Of a stretch of DNA of 64,000 bases, positions 1 to 9,958 are shown in pieces; the stretch's first letter is position 1; each line of letters opens with the position of its first letter. Below the pieces are notes generated by a model. It saw only the letters and a program-made list of their open reading frames with translations, searched no databases and was not told the DNA's origin. The stretch is from Aldehydirespirator sp965117015 (GTDB lineage Bacteria; Actinomycetota; Acidimicrobiia; Acidimicrobiales; Aldehydirespiratoraceae): assembly GCA_965117015.1 (NCBI GenBank), contig OZ220747.1, positions 682,001 to 746,000 of the forward strand, read 5' to 3'. Position numbers and translations under genes: made by a program.

Positions 1-1023
1 GCTCATCAGAGCCGCAACAAACCCACGCGAACGGTTGAGGCGGTTCTGCATCATCGACGCCGACCCAACGCCTGCCGCCATGCCCACCCCGAGCGCGAAC
101 AGCACCAGGTTGAAGTCGGCCTCGCGGCCCACGATGACCTCGTCCACGAACAGGGCTCCGAGCGAGAAGACGATCCCCGCACCCATCACCGCGGTAGCCA
201 GTCCCACATTCACGGAACGCACGATCGGGTTGGCTGCCACCAGTCGCCAACCTTCCCGCAGTTCCCGGATGGCGCCCCCGAGGTCCAGACTTCCTCGCTC
301 GGCCGCCATCCGCTCGTGCCGAGGCCGGACCGGGATGGCGATACGCCAGATGATGAGGGCGGTCACGAGGAACGTCAGAGCGTCCACGTAGAACGCCAGA
401 CCCTCCTCGTTGAGTCGCAGGGTCGTCACCCATCCCTCGTCCGGCATCGCCTCCGCCGCCTTCGCCAGCAGCGCGGCCGCCCCGGCAGCCACCGGGAACA
501 TGCCGTAGGCCGCGGTCACGTTGAGCGAATTGGCCGCGGTGAGCTTGTCTCGGGGCACGAGGTTGGGGACCGTGGCCTCCTTGGCGGGCTGCCACATCAG
601 GGTCAACAGCTCGAGCAGGAAGCTGGCCAGCACGAGCCCGATCAGGGTGTCGACAAACGGCAGGGTCACCAGCACCAGTGCTCGGCCGACGTCGCAGCCG
701 ATCATCACCCGCTTGCGATTGAAGCGGTCGACGATCACCCCCGCCGCAGTGCCGAGGAAGAACCCTGGAGCAACCCGGCTGGCGAGCACCAGAGCGATGG
801 CCGCGCCCTTGGAGCCCTCGCTCAGTCGAGCCGCAAGCGAGATCGTGGCCACCAGACCCAGCCAGTCGCCGGTAGCCGACACTACTTGGGCGATCCAGAG
901 CCTGAAGAAGTCCCGGGTGCCGAAGATCCGCTCCAGGCGCCCCGACGGTCGCGCTGCCTCGAAGGCCTCGTCGAGCCGGATGCCGGCCGAAGAGCGGGGA
1001 GCAGCGTCGTCCGCGTCACTCAC
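1..1023 (-). CDS. MFS transporter, partial (C-terminus outside window)
   Basis: Major facilitator superfamily membrane transporter, cut by the left window edge; 341 codons are visible. Read from GTG at 1021-1023 it starts VSDADDAAPRSS, has a cytoplasmic stretch TRDFFRLWIAQ before the first membrane helix, alternating hydrophobic segments, and a motif-A-like loop GVIVDRFNRKRVM at about residues 95-107. A -10-like TAGCCT (1032-1037) lies 8 nt before the GTG, so it may have its own leaderless promoter rather than depend on topA, which ends 110 bp upstream. Substrate unknown. In some actinobacteria an MFS domain next to topA is joined to thymidylate kinase; that cannot be checked here. Confidence 0.85.
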   Translation of the reverse strand, partial: MSDADDAAPRSSAGIRLDEAFEAARPSGRLERIFGTRDFFRLWIAQVVSATGDWLGLVATISLAARLSEGSKGAAIALVLASRVAPGFFLGTAAGVIVDRFNRKRVMIGCDVGRALVLVTLPFVDTLIGLVLASFLLELLTLMWQPAKEATVPNLVPRDKLTAANSLNVTAAYGMFPVAAGAAALLAKAAEAMPDEGWVTTLRLNEEGLAFYVDALTFLVTALIIWRIAIPVRPRHERMAAERGSLDLGGAIRELREGWRLVAANPIVRSVNVGLATAVMGAGIVFSLGALFVDEVIVGREADFNLVLFALGVGMAAGVGSASMMQNRLNRSRGFVAALMS

Positions 1024-1132
1024 GATGAACGAGGCTAGGCGAGGTGGCACCTAGGCCACATGAGAGCCGCCGTCACCGCGCGCGGCCCGCTCCTGTTCGC
1101 TGCGCTCACGGGCCGCTCGAGCCCTGGCGGGA

Positions 1133-3760
1133 TCAGCTGCGCTTGCCGGTCGATCTGCGGCGGGCGGGGCGCTTCTTGGCCGGACCCTTGGCCCGCCGAT
1201 CCGCCAGCAACTCGCAGGCCCGCTCCAGGGTGATCCCCTCGACGGTGTCGCCGGACCGCAGCGAGGCGTTGGTCTCACCGTCGGTGACGTAGTGGCCGTA
1301 CCGGCCGTCCTTGACCACGATGGCTCGGCCGGTGTCGGGATCCTCCCCCAGTTCCCGCAGCGGTGCGGCCGCGGCGGCCCGACCCCGGCTCTTCGGCTGG
1401 GCGAGCAGCTCAAGGCACTCCTCTAGGGTCACCGTGAACAGCTTGTCCTCGCTGGGCAGGCTGCGACTGTCGGAGCCCTTGCGCACGAACGGCCCGTAGC
1501 GGCCGTTCTGAACGGTGATCTCCACCCCGTCGGCTGGGTCGGCGCCGACGGTGCGGGGCAGCGACAGCAGCTGCAGCGCATCCTCCAGCGTGACCGTCTC
1601 CAAGGCCATGGTCTTGAACAGCGACGCGAACTTCGGTTTGTCGGGGACCTCCTCGGCCAGCCCGAGCTGCACGTAGGGTCCGTAACGTCCCGTCCTGGCG
1701 GCCACGGTAAGCCCGGTGGCGGGATCGGTGCCGAGCACTCGCTCGTCGCGCCCGGAGGCCAGCAGCTCCAGCGCCCGCTCGACGGTGAGCTCGTCTGGAG
1801 CGGTGCCGTCGGGCACGGAGGCCGAGTCGTCGCCTCTCTGCACGGTCGGGCCGTAGCGCCCTACCCGAACCTCCAGCTCGACGCCGTCGGCATCGGCGCC
1901 CAGCGGGATCGAGTTCACCAGCCGGGCGTCGATGTCGCTGAGACGGCTGGACACCTTCTCCTTGAGGCCGGGATCGTCATCTCCGCCGAAGTAGAAGCGG
2001 TGCAGCCACGGAAGCTGCTCCTCCACGCCGGTCGCGATCCGGTCGAGATCGTCCTCCATCTCGGCGGTGAAGGCGTAGTCGACCAGCTTCGGGAAGTGGC
2101 GCTCCAGCAGATTGACCACCGAGAACGCGGTGAACGACGGCACCAGTGCCGAGCCCTTCTTCCAGACGTATCCCCTGTCGATGATGGTGCCCATGATCGA
2201 CGAGTAGGTCGAGGGCCGACCCACGCCGAGCTGCTCCAGGCGCCGCACCAGCGAAGCCTCGGTGTAGCGGGCCGGAGGCTGGGTGTCGTGGCCGGACGCC
2301 TCGAGACCGAGACAGCCCGCGCCGTCGCCCTCGTGCAGCGGCGGCAGGCGAAGCTCGGCGTCGGTGTCGCTCGCTTCTCCGGCGTCGGTTCCCTCGGTGT
2401 ACACCTCGCGGAAGCCCAGATGGGTTATCACCGTGCCGCTGGCCGCGAACTCGGCGTCGCGGCCCGAGGCGCTTCTGGCACCGACGCGCAGCTGCACCGT
2501 CTCGCCGGTGCAGTCGGTCATCTGGCTGGCCAGCGTCCGCTTCCACACCAGCTCGTAGAGCCGGGCCTCGGACCGGGGCAGCTGATCGGCCAACGTCGAT
2601 GGGTCGGCGAAGGTGTCGCCCGCGGGCCGGATGGCCTCATGCGCCTCCTGGGCGTTCTTCACCTTGCTGGCGTACGCCCTCGGTTCCGGCGGCAGCACGC
2701 TCGAGCCGTAGCGCCGCTTCACCTCGGAGCGGGCCGCGGCCACCGCGCCCGCCGACAGCGAGGTGCTGTCGGTGCGCATGTAGGTGATGTAGCCCTTCTC
2801 GTACAGCGACTGAGCGGTGCGCATGGCCGCCGCGGAGGTCATGCCCAACTTCCGGGCCGCCTCCTGCTGCAGTGTCGACGTGATGAAGGGCGCGGCCGGG
2901 CGCCGCCGGTAGGGCTTGGAGGTGCGGGCCCGAACCGCGAAGGCCGCGTCCTGGAGGTCCGAGGCAAGCGACGTGGCCGCCTCCTCATTCAGCACGGTCA
3001 CATCGCCCCGGGTCGGTTGGCCGTCGGGGCCGAAGTCGCGGGCCGTGGCGATACGGGAGCCGTCGAGCTGGACGAGATCGGCGATGAACTCCGGCCCGTT
3101 GCCGTTGCCGCCGGCAGGATCCGCGGGGACGAACGTGCCAGTGAGCCGCCAGAAGCCGGCGCTGACGAAGTCCATCCGCTCCCGCTCGCGCTCTACCACG
3201 ACGCGCACCGCCACGCTCTGCACCCGCCCGGCTGACAGCTGCGGCATGACCTTCTTCCACAGCACCGGCGACACCTCGTAGCCGTAGAGCCGGTCGAGCA
3301 TCCGGCGGGCCTCCTGGGCGTCCACCAGGCGGCGATCCAATTCCCGGGGCGCGTCGACCGCGGCGGAGATCGCGGCCCGGGTGATCTCGTGGAAGACCAT
3401 GCGCTTCACCGGCACACGCGGATTGAGAACCTCCATCAGGTGCCAGGCGATGGCCTCGCCCTCCCGGTCCTCATCGGTGGCCAGATAGAGCTCATCCGCT
3501 TCGGCCAGGAGGTCCCTGAGCTTGCGGACCTGCTGCCGCTTGTCGCTGTTGACCACGTACAGCGGCTTGAACTCGTTGTCGACGTCGATCCCCAGGCGGG
3601 CCCAAGGCTCCGACTTGTAGGCCTTGGGAACCTCGGCGGCCCGGCTGGGCAGATCGCGGATGTGGCCGATGGACGACTCCACCACGTAACCGGCACCCAG
3701 ATAGCCGGAGATCGTCTTCGCCTTGGCGGGTGACTCGACGATTACTAGGGCGTTGGCCAT
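1133..3760 (-). CDS. topA: DNA topoisomerase I
   Basis: Type IA topoisomerase that relaxes negative supercoils by single-strand passage. The N-terminal Toprim domain starts LVIVESPAKAKTI and carries the metal-binding DEDREGEA (residues 96-103). The catalytic tyrosine is Tyr327 in GYITYMRTDST. The C-terminal third has four repeats built on GRYGPxV (GRYGPTV, GRYGPYV, GRYGPFV, GRYGHYV) and a Lys/Arg-rich tail ending KKRPARRRSTGKRS; there are no Cys4 zinc fingers. That arrangement and the 875-residue length are typical of actinobacterial TopA. The start is ATG in the context GATCTCCATGGCC; a possible -10 (TATCCT, 3815-3820) lies about 55 bp upstream. Assignment is secure. Confidence 0.98.
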   Translation of the reverse strand: MANALVIVESPAKAKTISGYLGAGYVVESSIGHIRDLPSRAAEVPKAYKSEPWARLGIDVDNEFKPLYVVNSDKRQQVRKLRDLLAEADELYLATDEDREGEAIAWHLMEVLNPRVPVKRMVFHEITRAAISAAVDAPRELDRRLVDAQEARRMLDRLYGYEVSPVLWKKVMPQLSAGRVQSVAVRVVVERERERMDFVSAGFWRLTGTFVPADPAGGNGNGPEFIADLVQLDGSRIATARDFGPDGQPTRGDVTVLNEEAATSLASDLQDAAFAVRARTSKPYRRRPAAPFITSTLQQEAARKLGMTSAAAMRTAQSLYEKGYITYMRTDSTSLSAGAVAAARSEVKRRYGSSVLPPEPRAYASKVKNAQEAHEAIRPAGDTFADPSTLADQLPRSEARLYELVWKRTLASQMTDCTGETVQLRVGARSASGRDAEFAASGTVITHLGFREVYTEGTDAGEASDTDAELRLPPLHEGDGAGCLGLEASGHDTQPPARYTEASLVRRLEQLGVGRPSTYSSIMGTIIDRGYVWKKGSALVPSFTAFSVVNLLERHFPKLVDYAFTAEMEDDLDRIATGVEEQLPWLHRFYFGGDDDPGLKEKVSSRLSDIDARLVNSIPLGADADGVELEVRVGRYGPTVQRGDDSASVPDGTAPDELTVERALELLASGRDERVLGTDPATGLTVAARTGRYGPYVQLGLAEEVPDKPKFASLFKTMALETVTLEDALQLLSLPRTVGADPADGVEITVQNGRYGPFVRKGSDSRSLPSEDKLFTVTLEECLELLAQPKSRGRAAAAAPLRELGEDPDTGRAIVVKDGRYGHYVTDGETNASLRSGDTVEGITLERACELLADRRAKGPAKKRPARRRSTGKRS

Positions 3761-3880
3761 GGAGATCGAACCGATCCGACGGGCGGGTGCCCGTCAACTG
3801 ATGGGGACTCGGACAGGATAAGCAAAGTCTTGAACCACTTTGAGGCTGGGTCTGGAGGCGCTCCGGCGCTCGCCGGGTAT

Positions 3881-5254
3881 TCAGGCTCCCGGCGCCGGCT
3901 CGTCCGCTGATCGAGAAAGGCGGAGGATAGTGGCGCCGACCAGCGCCGCGACGGTCGACGCCACGAGGATGCCGATCTTGGCCTGATCCGTGATCAGTTG
4001 CTGTTCGAAGGCCAGGTTGGTGATGAACAGCGACACCGTGAAGCCGATGCCGGCCACCCCGCCGATGCCGAGCATCTGAGTCCACGTGGCGCCCCGCGGC
4101 AGTTCGCACAAGCCCGTGCGCACAGCCAGCCACGCGAACCCCGTGACCCCCACCAGCTTGCCGACCACCAGGCCCAGCACGATGCCGATGGTGACCGGTG
4201 ACCGCACCGCGTCGCCCAGCGATCCCCCGGACAACTCGACGCCCGCATTGGCCAGCGCGAAGACCGGGACGATGAAGAAGCTCGTCCAAGGATGGAGGAA
4301 GTCGGCCAGCCGGTCGGCCACCGACACTCGCTCGCGGACCTCGAAGACGACCTGCCGGGCAAGCCTCACGCTCACGGAGCCGTCCGAGAACGATCGCTGC
4401 AGCAGCATGCTGGAACTCGCCGTGCTCACCAGGGGGCGTGCCGGCGCGAACATGCCCATCACCACCCCGGCGATGGTGGCATGGACCCCCGACTCGAAGA
4501 GCGTCAGCCAGAACGCCGCCCCGACCACGAGGTACATCGGGGTGTACCAGACCCGTATCAGGCGCATCGCGAACAGCAGGAGCACGACGCCGCCCGACAG
4601 TGCCAGCCAGCCGAGCGAGATCTCATCCGTGTAGAAGATGGCAATGACGAGGATTGCTCCGATGTCGTCGACGATCGCCAGCGTGAGCAGGAAGATCTTC
4701 AGCGAGCTGGGTACACGGCGTCCCAGCAGCGCAACCACGCCCAGCGCGAAGGCGATGTCGGTCGCCATCGGGATTCCCCAGCCGGCTGAGCCCTCCCCGC
4801 CGGTGTTGAACGCGGCGTAGAGCACGGCGGGCACCGCCATGCCGCCCAGCGCCGCGATCAACGGCAACGCCACCGCCCCCGGACGCCGCAACTCGCCCAC
4901 GACGAGCTCGCGCTTGATCTCGAGGCCGACGACGAAGAAGAACACCACCATCAACGCGTCGTTGACCCACTCCTCCAGCGGCTCGTCGAGCACCAGCAGA
5001 CCGCCGAACTCCACCCGGGTATGGCTGTCCAGCAGGGTGTGATAGGAGTCCTGCCAGGGCGAGTTGGCCCAAATCAGCGCGACGGCGGTCGCCAAGAGCA
5101 TGGCGATGCCGCCCCCCGCCTGGAAGTGGAAGAAGCGAAGCATCGGCATGGCGAGCCGGTGGGCCAGCCGGCGGTCGTCGTCGATCCCCGGCGGAGGGAA
5201 CGGTTCCAGCGAGGGTGCGTCGTCTCCCGGATCTGACACCATCGGTTCATCCAT
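3881..5254 (-). CDS. nhaA: Na+/H+ antiporter NhaA
   Basis: Electrogenic 2H+/Na+ antiporter of the inner membrane. Family signatures are visible: FFFVVGLEIKRELVVGEL, the ion-site aspartate in PMATDIAFALG, and the paired aspartates of AIVDDIGAI. Twelve hydrophobic segments fit the usual fold. I place the start at ATG 5254 (MDEPMVSDPGDD), giving 457 aa; an in-frame extension to 5380 exists but is Arg-rich, unlike NhaA, and runs close to the divergent mrp start. The pairing with mrpA on the other strand makes this a Na+/H+ homeostasis locus. A perfect 8-bp-stem inverted repeat (5287-5310) lies in its likely 5' leader. Confidence 0.95.
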   Translation of the reverse strand: MDEPMVSDPGDDAPSLEPFPPPGIDDDRRLAHRLAMPMLRFFHFQAGGGIAMLLATAVALIWANSPWQDSYHTLLDSHTRVEFGGLLVLDEPLEEWVNDALMVVFFFVVGLEIKRELVVGELRRPGAVALPLIAALGGMAVPAVLYAAFNTGGEGSAGWGIPMATDIAFALGVVALLGRRVPSSLKIFLLTLAIVDDIGAILVIAIFYTDEISLGWLALSGGVVLLLFAMRLIRVWYTPMYLVVGAAFWLTLFESGVHATIAGVVMGMFAPARPLVSTASSSMLLQRSFSDGSVSVRLARQVVFEVRERVSVADRLADFLHPWTSFFIVPVFALANAGVELSGGSLGDAVRSPVTIGIVLGLVVGKLVGVTGFAWLAVRTGLCELPRGATWTQMLGIGGVAGIGFTVSLFITNLAFEQQLITDQAKIGILVASTVAALVGATILRLSRSADEPAPGA

Positions 5255-5286
5255 CGCAGCCGCGCCGAACTGTCGTGCACCAGCCA

Positions 5287-5310
5287 CCCGAGGGGGGTTC
5301 CGCCCTCGGG
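5287..5310. repeat. Inverted repeat in nhaA-mrpA intergenic region
   Basis: CCCGAGGG (5287-5294) and CCCTCGGG (5303-5310) form a perfect 8-bp stem with an 8-nt loop between the divergent nhaA and mrpA genes. It would fold in the nhaA 5' leader if transcription starts near the TAGCCT box at 5319-5324. It could be a regulatory hairpin or an operator; nothing here decides which. Confidence 0.4.
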
Positions 5311-5395
5311 GCGCCGACAGGCTACTTGTTGTCCCCCGCCTGAGGGTCCATGCCCGGCACCTAAAATGTCTCATGCTCACGGCTGAGGCGCGCCC

Positions 5396-7648
5396 TTGAT
5401 CTTCGGCCTCCTAGTACTGCATGTCGCCGTGTGCGTGGTCTTGGCCTGCGCCGGTCGCCGGCTGGGCCGATACAGCCTGCTGGTGGGGGCTGTCCCCCCG
5501 GCGCTGAGCGCGCTCTGGGGCACGACCCGGCTCGGAGCCGGCCTGCCCGCGACGGCGGATGTGACCTGGGTGAGCGGACTCGATCTGGCCATGACGTTCC
5601 GCGTCGACGCCTTCGCGGGGATCATGACCCTGATCGTGTCGGGGATCGGCGTTCTCATCTTCGTCTACGCCTTCGGGTACTTCGGGCCCCGCGCAGCCCA
5701 CACCGGCAGGTTCGCGACGACGCTGCTGGCCTTCTCGACGTCGATGCTGGGCCTGGTCTGGGCGGACTCGGTCTGGACGCTGTTCGTGTTCTGGGAGCTG
5801 ACGTCGGTGACCTCGTTCCTCCTCGTCGGGCACAAGAGCACCGACACCCAGGTGCTGGCCGCGGCCCGGCGCGCCCTGATGGTGACCGCTGGGGGCGGTC
5901 TCGTCCTGCTGGCCGGCCTGCTGCTCGTGACCGGCGCCGCGGGCACGACGCTGATCAGCGAGCTGGCTCCGGTCGATGGGACCGCGGCCACTGCCGGTGC
6001 GGTGCTCGTGATGATCGCCGCCGCCACCAAGTCGGCCCAAGTCCCGTTCCACCCGTGGCTGCCGGGCGCGATGGTCGCTCCCACCCCCGTCAGCGCGTAC
6101 CTCCACGCCGCCACCATGGTGAAGGCGGGAGTGGTGCTCGTCGCGGTGGCCGGCCCCGCTCTCGGTGGGATCGCAGCGTGGAAGGGATTCGGCCTTGCCT
6201 TCGGGGTCGCCTCCATCGTCTGGGGCGCGCTCGGAGCCCTGCGCCATCGCGACGCCAAGCTGATTCTGGCGTGGGGCACGGTCTCGCAGTTGGGCATGCT
6301 CATCACCCTCTTCAGCGTCGGCACACCTACGGCCGTGCTGGCCGCGGTGTCGCTCCTCGTTGCCCACGCCTTGTTCAAGGGTGCGCTGTTCCTGATCGTC
6401 GGGGAGATCGATGTGCGGGCGGGAACCCGCCACATCGACGAGCTGGGAGGCTTGGCTCGATCCATGCCGGTGGCCTTCGCCGCGGCCGCGCTGGCGGGGC
6501 TGTCGATGGCCGGGGCCCCGCCCCTGTTCGGCTTCGTCGCCAAGGAGACGGCCATCCAGGCCGCGCTCGGACTGGACGGCCCGGAGGCGTGGATCGTCGG
6601 CTTCGGGGTGATCGGCGGCTCGGTGCTGACCGTGGCCTACACGTTCCGGTTCCTGGTCGCGGTGTTCGGACCGGGCCCGGAGACCCCGCTCTCGCCCCGC
6701 CGTCATGCGCTGACCGTGCCGCCCGCCGTGCTCGCAGTGGCCGGAATCGCGGCCTTCGCCGTTCTCGGCTGGGTCGACACCCTCCTGGAGCCGGCCGCGG
6801 TCCGGCTGAGCGGAGGCGCGTCGGTCGGTCACCTCCACCGCTGGCCCGGCCTGGAGCCGGCGCTGGGGATCTCCGCGGTCGTTCTGGTGGTCGGAGCGAT
6901 CGTGGGTCTGGCCATAAGCCGACGCCCCGGGCAGGCGCCTGCGGACCACGCCGGCCGCTGGACAGACGCCTCCATCGACGGGATGGTGGCCGTCGGGCGG
7001 GCGACCGTCGCCCGGGTCCAGCACGGTTCGCTGCCCGTGTATCTGGTGACCATGGCTGCGGTGGCAACCCTGGCCGCCACCCCGTTCCTGGCCGACATCA
7101 GCCTTGATCACCTGGTCAGGTGGCACACACCGTTGCAGGGAGTGCTGGCCGCCGCCGTCGTCGGTGCGGCCGTCGCGCTGTGCTGGGTAGGCACCCGCCT
7201 CGGAGCAGGACTGGCGCTCGGAGCGGCCGGCATCACGGTCGCCGCCATCTTCGTGATCCACGGCGCTCCCGACCTGGCCCTCACCCAGCTGCTGGTCGAG
7301 GCGGCCATCGTGGTCGGCTTCGTGCTCGCCTTCGGCCACCTCTCGCGCCGCTTCCCGAAGACGGGCCTGCGGTGGCGAACGGTGCGCATAACGGTCGCCG
7401 GGCTCGGAGGAGTAGCGGTGGTGATCGGGTTGGGGGCCGCATCCGGCAACCCCGTCGGGGCACCCCCGCTGGCCGAGCTGGCGGCAGCCTCGGTCGGCGA
7501 GGGCGGCGGCAGCAACATCGTCAACGTCATCCTCACCGACATACGGGGCCTCGACACCCTGGGCGAGGTCCTGGTTCTTGCCACCGTGGCCATGGGGGTC
7601 CAGGCCCTCGCCCGGGCCGGCGCCGGCGCGGAAGGCTCAGAGCCATGA
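5396..7648 (+). CDS. mrpA: Mrp antiporter subunit A
   Basis: Large membrane subunit of the multisubunit Na+/H+ antiporter, related to complex I NuoL. At 750 aa it has the proton-antiporter core (KSAQVPFHPWLPGAM, then SAYLHAATMVKAGV) followed by the C-terminal MbhD/MbhE-like part (HGAPDLALTQLLVEAA and DIRGLDTLGEV) expected of full-length MrpA. The start is TTG at 5396, preceded by GAGG (5385-5388) 7 nt upstream; a possible -10, TAAAAT, is at 5362-5367. It is the first gene of a tightly overlapping operon: its stop shares ATGA with the mrpB start. Confidence 0.95.
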   Translation: MIFGLLVLHVAVCVVLACAGRRLGRYSLLVGAVPPALSALWGTTRLGAGLPATADVTWVSGLDLAMTFRVDAFAGIMTLIVSGIGVLIFVYAFGYFGPRAAHTGRFATTLLAFSTSMLGLVWADSVWTLFVFWELTSVTSFLLVGHKSTDTQVLAAARRALMVTAGGGLVLLAGLLLVTGAAGTTLISELAPVDGTAATAGAVLVMIAAATKSAQVPFHPWLPGAMVAPTPVSAYLHAATMVKAGVVLVAVAGPALGGIAAWKGFGLAFGVASIVWGALGALRHRDAKLILAWGTVSQLGMLITLFSVGTPTAVLAAVSLLVAHALFKGALFLIVGEIDVRAGTRHIDELGGLARSMPVAFAAAALAGLSMAGAPPLFGFVAKETAIQAALGLDGPEAWIVGFGVIGGSVLTVAYTFRFLVAVFGPGPETPLSPRRHALTVPPAVLAVAGIAAFAVLGWVDTLLEPAAVRLSGGASVGHLHRWPGLEPALGISAVVLVVGAIVGLAISRRPGQAPADHAGRWTDASIDGMVAVGRATVARVQHGSLPVYLVTMAAVATLAATPFLADISLDHLVRWHTPLQGVLAAAVVGAAVALCWVGTRLGAGLALGAAGITVAAIFVIHGAPDLALTQLLVEAAIVVGFVLAFGHLSRRFPKTGLRWRTVRITVAGLGGVAVVIGLGAASGNPVGAPPLAELAAASVGEGGGSNIVNVILTDIRGLDTLGEVLVLATVAMGVQALARAGAGAEGSEP

Positions 7649-8097
7649 TCGACGGGTCGGCTCCCATGATCCGCCTCGGCATCCGCGCGGCCAGCCCGTT
7701 CGCGGTCATCGTCGGCTGCTACCTGCTGTTCGCGGGTCACAACAACCCCGGCGGCGGATTCGCGGCCGGGCTGGTGTTCGGGGCCGTGCTCGCGCTCCGG
7801 ACCATCGCCGGGTTCCACCGGCCCACCTACGGCATCACCCTGGTGGCGGCCGGCGTATTCGTCGTGGCCGGCGTCGCCCTGATGCCGCTGCTGTGGGGGG
7901 ATCCGCTGTTCGACCAGCAGGTGCTGTCGGCGGAGGTTCCTCTGCTCGGCAAGATCAAGACCGGTTCCGCCCTGCCGTTCGACCTAGGCGTCGCGGCCAT
8001 CGTCGTCGGAACCGTCATCGCGGCACTCGACGGGTTGGGCGCGGCCGAATTCGCAGCCGACCCGCCGACCGACTCCGAAAGCGGGGAACGAGAATGA
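7645..8097 (+). CDS. mrpB: Mrp antiporter subunit B
   Basis: MnhB-domain membrane subunit of the Mrp complex, 150 aa, with four hydrophobic segments. The family signature HNNPGGGFAAGLVFG is clear at about residues 33-47. ATG at 7645 overlaps the mrpA stop (ATGA), so translation is probably coupled; longer upstream readings in this frame only shadow mrpA. In this operon mrpA and mrpB are separate, as in the Bacillus type, not fused. Confidence 0.93.
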   Translation: MIDGSAPMIRLGIRAASPFAVIVGCYLLFAGHNNPGGGFAAGLVFGAVLALRTIAGFHRPTYGITLVAAGVFVVAGVALMPLLWGDPLFDQQVLSAEVPLLGKIKTGSALPFDLGVAAIVVGTVIAALDGLGAAEFAADPPTDSESGERE

Positions 8098-8480
8098 ACG
8101 CCGCGCTCCTGCTGGCTGTCGGCGGTCTGACCGCAGTCGGTCTGTACCTGCTGACCAGCCGATCGCTGAGCCGGATCGTCCTCGGCTACTCCCTTCTGGG
8201 GCACGCGACTGTGGTCGCGCTGATCACGGCCGGCGGCCGGGCCGGCTGGCCTCCCATCGCCGGCCAGGCCGCGCCGGAGGACATGTCCAACCCGCTGCCG
8301 CAGGCCCTCACCCTCACCGCCATCGTGATCTCGTTCGGGCTGACCCTGTTCCTGCTGGCATTGGCCAGGCGCCAGCGCACCATCTCGGGCGACGATCTGG
8401 TCGAGGACGACCTCGAGGACCGCCGGATCGCGGCGGTCGAAGGCGCCCCGCCCGAGCCCGAGGACTCCGTGGCGACATGA
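8094..8480 (+). CDS. mrpC: Mrp antiporter subunit C
   Basis: NuoK-like small membrane subunit of the Mrp antiporter, 128 aa. Three hydrophobic helices are evident, with LSRIVLGYSLLGHATVVALI and NPLPQALTLTAIVISFGLT matching the MrpC/NuoK pattern. The C-terminal 40 residues are hydrophilic and acidic (DDLVEDDLEDRRIA). The start ATG at 8094 overlaps the mrpB stop codon by 4 nt. Confidence 0.93.
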   Translation: MNAALLLAVGGLTAVGLYLLTSRSLSRIVLGYSLLGHATVVALITAGGRAGWPPIAGQAAPEDMSNPLPQALTLTAIVISFGLTLFLLALARRQRTISGDDLVEDDLEDRRIAAVEGAPPEPEDSVAT

Positions 8481-9958
8481 CCGGGTTGATCTCCCTCACG
8501 ATCGTCGCCCCACTGGTGGCCGCGGCCTGCAGCCTGGCCCTGCGCTCCCACCCCCTCGGACGTGACATAGCAGTGCTCGCCGGCCTGGGCTCGGCCGCGC
8601 TCGCCTCGCACATCATGCTGGTGACCGTGGCCCGCGACGGCACCCACACCGTCGCGGTGGGCGGCTGGGCGCCGGAACTCGGCATCATCCTGGTGGCCGA
8701 CCTCTTCGCCGCCCTCATCCTTCCGGTCGCGCTGACGATCATCTTCGTGGTCGAGATCTTCGCCATCGGCCAGCGCCGGACAGTGTGGGCGGCGAACCCG
8801 CAGCTGAGCGGGCCGCTGCTGTGCGTGCTCACCTCCGGCGTCTCGCTGGCCTTTCTCACCGGCGACCTGTTCACTCTCTTCGTCGCCTTCGAGTTGATCC
8901 TGGTCTCCAGCTACGTGCTGCTGACCCACCAGGGCAACCGGAGCCAGGTCAGGGCCGGCATGACCTACGTGGTGATGAACCTGCTGGCCTCGACGCTGTT
9001 CCTGTTCGGCGTGGCCTTCGTCTACACGGCCACCGGCACGGTGAACATGGCACTGCTGGCCGAGCGGATCCCGCAACTGGAAACCGGGGTCCGACTCGGC
9101 ATCGGCGCCTGGTTCCTGGTGGTCTTCGGGACCAAAGCCGCAGTGTTCCCTCTGTTCAGCTGGCTGCCGGACTCCTACCCCACCGCGCCCACCACCATCA
9201 CTGCGGTGTTCGCCGGCTTGCTGACCAAGGTCGGGATCTACTCGATGATCCGGTTCCACAACCTGATGGGAATGGAGGATCTGGGGCCGATCATGCTGCT
9301 GGTGGCCGCCCTCACCATGGTGGTCGGCGTCCTCGGGGCCCTGGCGCAGTCAGACGTCAAGCGCATCCTGTCGTTCCATGTCATCAGCCAGATCGGCTAC
9401 ATGTTCATGGGTCTCAGCCTCTTCACCGTCGCGGGCACGGCCGGAGCCATCCTGTTCCTGATCCACCACATGCCGGTCAAGGCCGTCCTGTTCCTCGTGG
9501 GCGGCCTGATCGAGAACCACGAGGGTTCGAGCTCGCTGGACCGGTCCGGCGGCCTCGCCTCTCGTGAGCCGCTGGTCGCCGTGATGTTCGCGATCCCGGC
9601 CCTGAGCCTGGCCGGGATCCCGCCCTTCTCCGGCTTCGTGGCCAAGCTGGCAGTCGTCTCAGCCGCCATCGACCAGGGAGGCACGGTCGTGGTGGTGGCC
9701 GCGCTGGTAGCCGGAGGCCTGACCCTGCTGTCGATGGCCAAGATCTGGAACGAGGTCTTCTGGGGCAGGCGCAGCGACGGTCCCCGCCCCAGTCCCGCCC
9801 CGCGCCGCGGCAGGCGCACCATGCATTCCGCCACCGCGCTGGCGGTGGCGGGCACCCTCATGGTGGCCCTGTTCGCAGGAACGCTGCTCGATCTCTCGAC
9901 CGAGGCAGCCGAGAACCTGCGCAGCCCCGCCAGCTACATCGCGTCGGTCCGGCCATGA
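8477..9958 (+). CDS. mrpD: Mrp antiporter subunit D
   Basis: NuoM/NuoN-like proton-translocating subunit of the Mrp complex, 493 aa with about 14 hydrophobic segments. The quinone oxidoreductase/Mrp membrane signature is present: FGTKAAVFPLFSWLPDSYP then TTITAVFAGLLTKVG, including the conserved lysines. Membership of Mrp rather than complex I follows from its place between mrpC and mrpE. The start overlaps mrpC by 4 nt. Confidence 0.94.
   Translation: MTGLISLTIVAPLVAAACSLALRSHPLGRDIAVLAGLGSAALASHIMLVTVARDGTHTVAVGGWAPELGIILVADLFAALILPVALTIIFVVEIFAIGQRRTVWAANPQLSGPLLCVLTSGVSLAFLTGDLFTLFVAFELILVSSYVLLTHQGNRSQVRAGMTYVVMNLLASTLFLFGVAFVYTATGTVNMALLAERIPQLETGVRLGIGAWFLVVFGTKAAVFPLFSWLPDSYPTAPTTITAVFAGLLTKVGIYSMIRFHNLMGMEDLGPIMLLVAALTMVVGVLGALAQSDVKRILSFHVISQIGYMFMGLSLFTVAGTAGAILFLIHHMPVKAVLFLVGGLIENHEGSSSLDRSGGLASREPLVAVMFAIPALSLAGIPPFSGFVAKLAVVSAAIDQGGTVVVVAALVAGGLTLLSMAKIWNEVFWGRRSDGPRPSPAPRRGRRTMHSATALAVAGTLMVALFAGTLLDLSTEAAENLRSPASYIASVRP

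Noticed and set aside
3761..3880. Possible tRNA or small RNA between topA and nhaA
   Set aside because: No cloverleaf pairing or CCA/TTCRA box found; only promoter-like sequence.
5411..7339. A 642-codon minus-strand frame opposite mrpA
   Set aside because: No recognisable domain; mrpA on the plus strand is complete and conserved.
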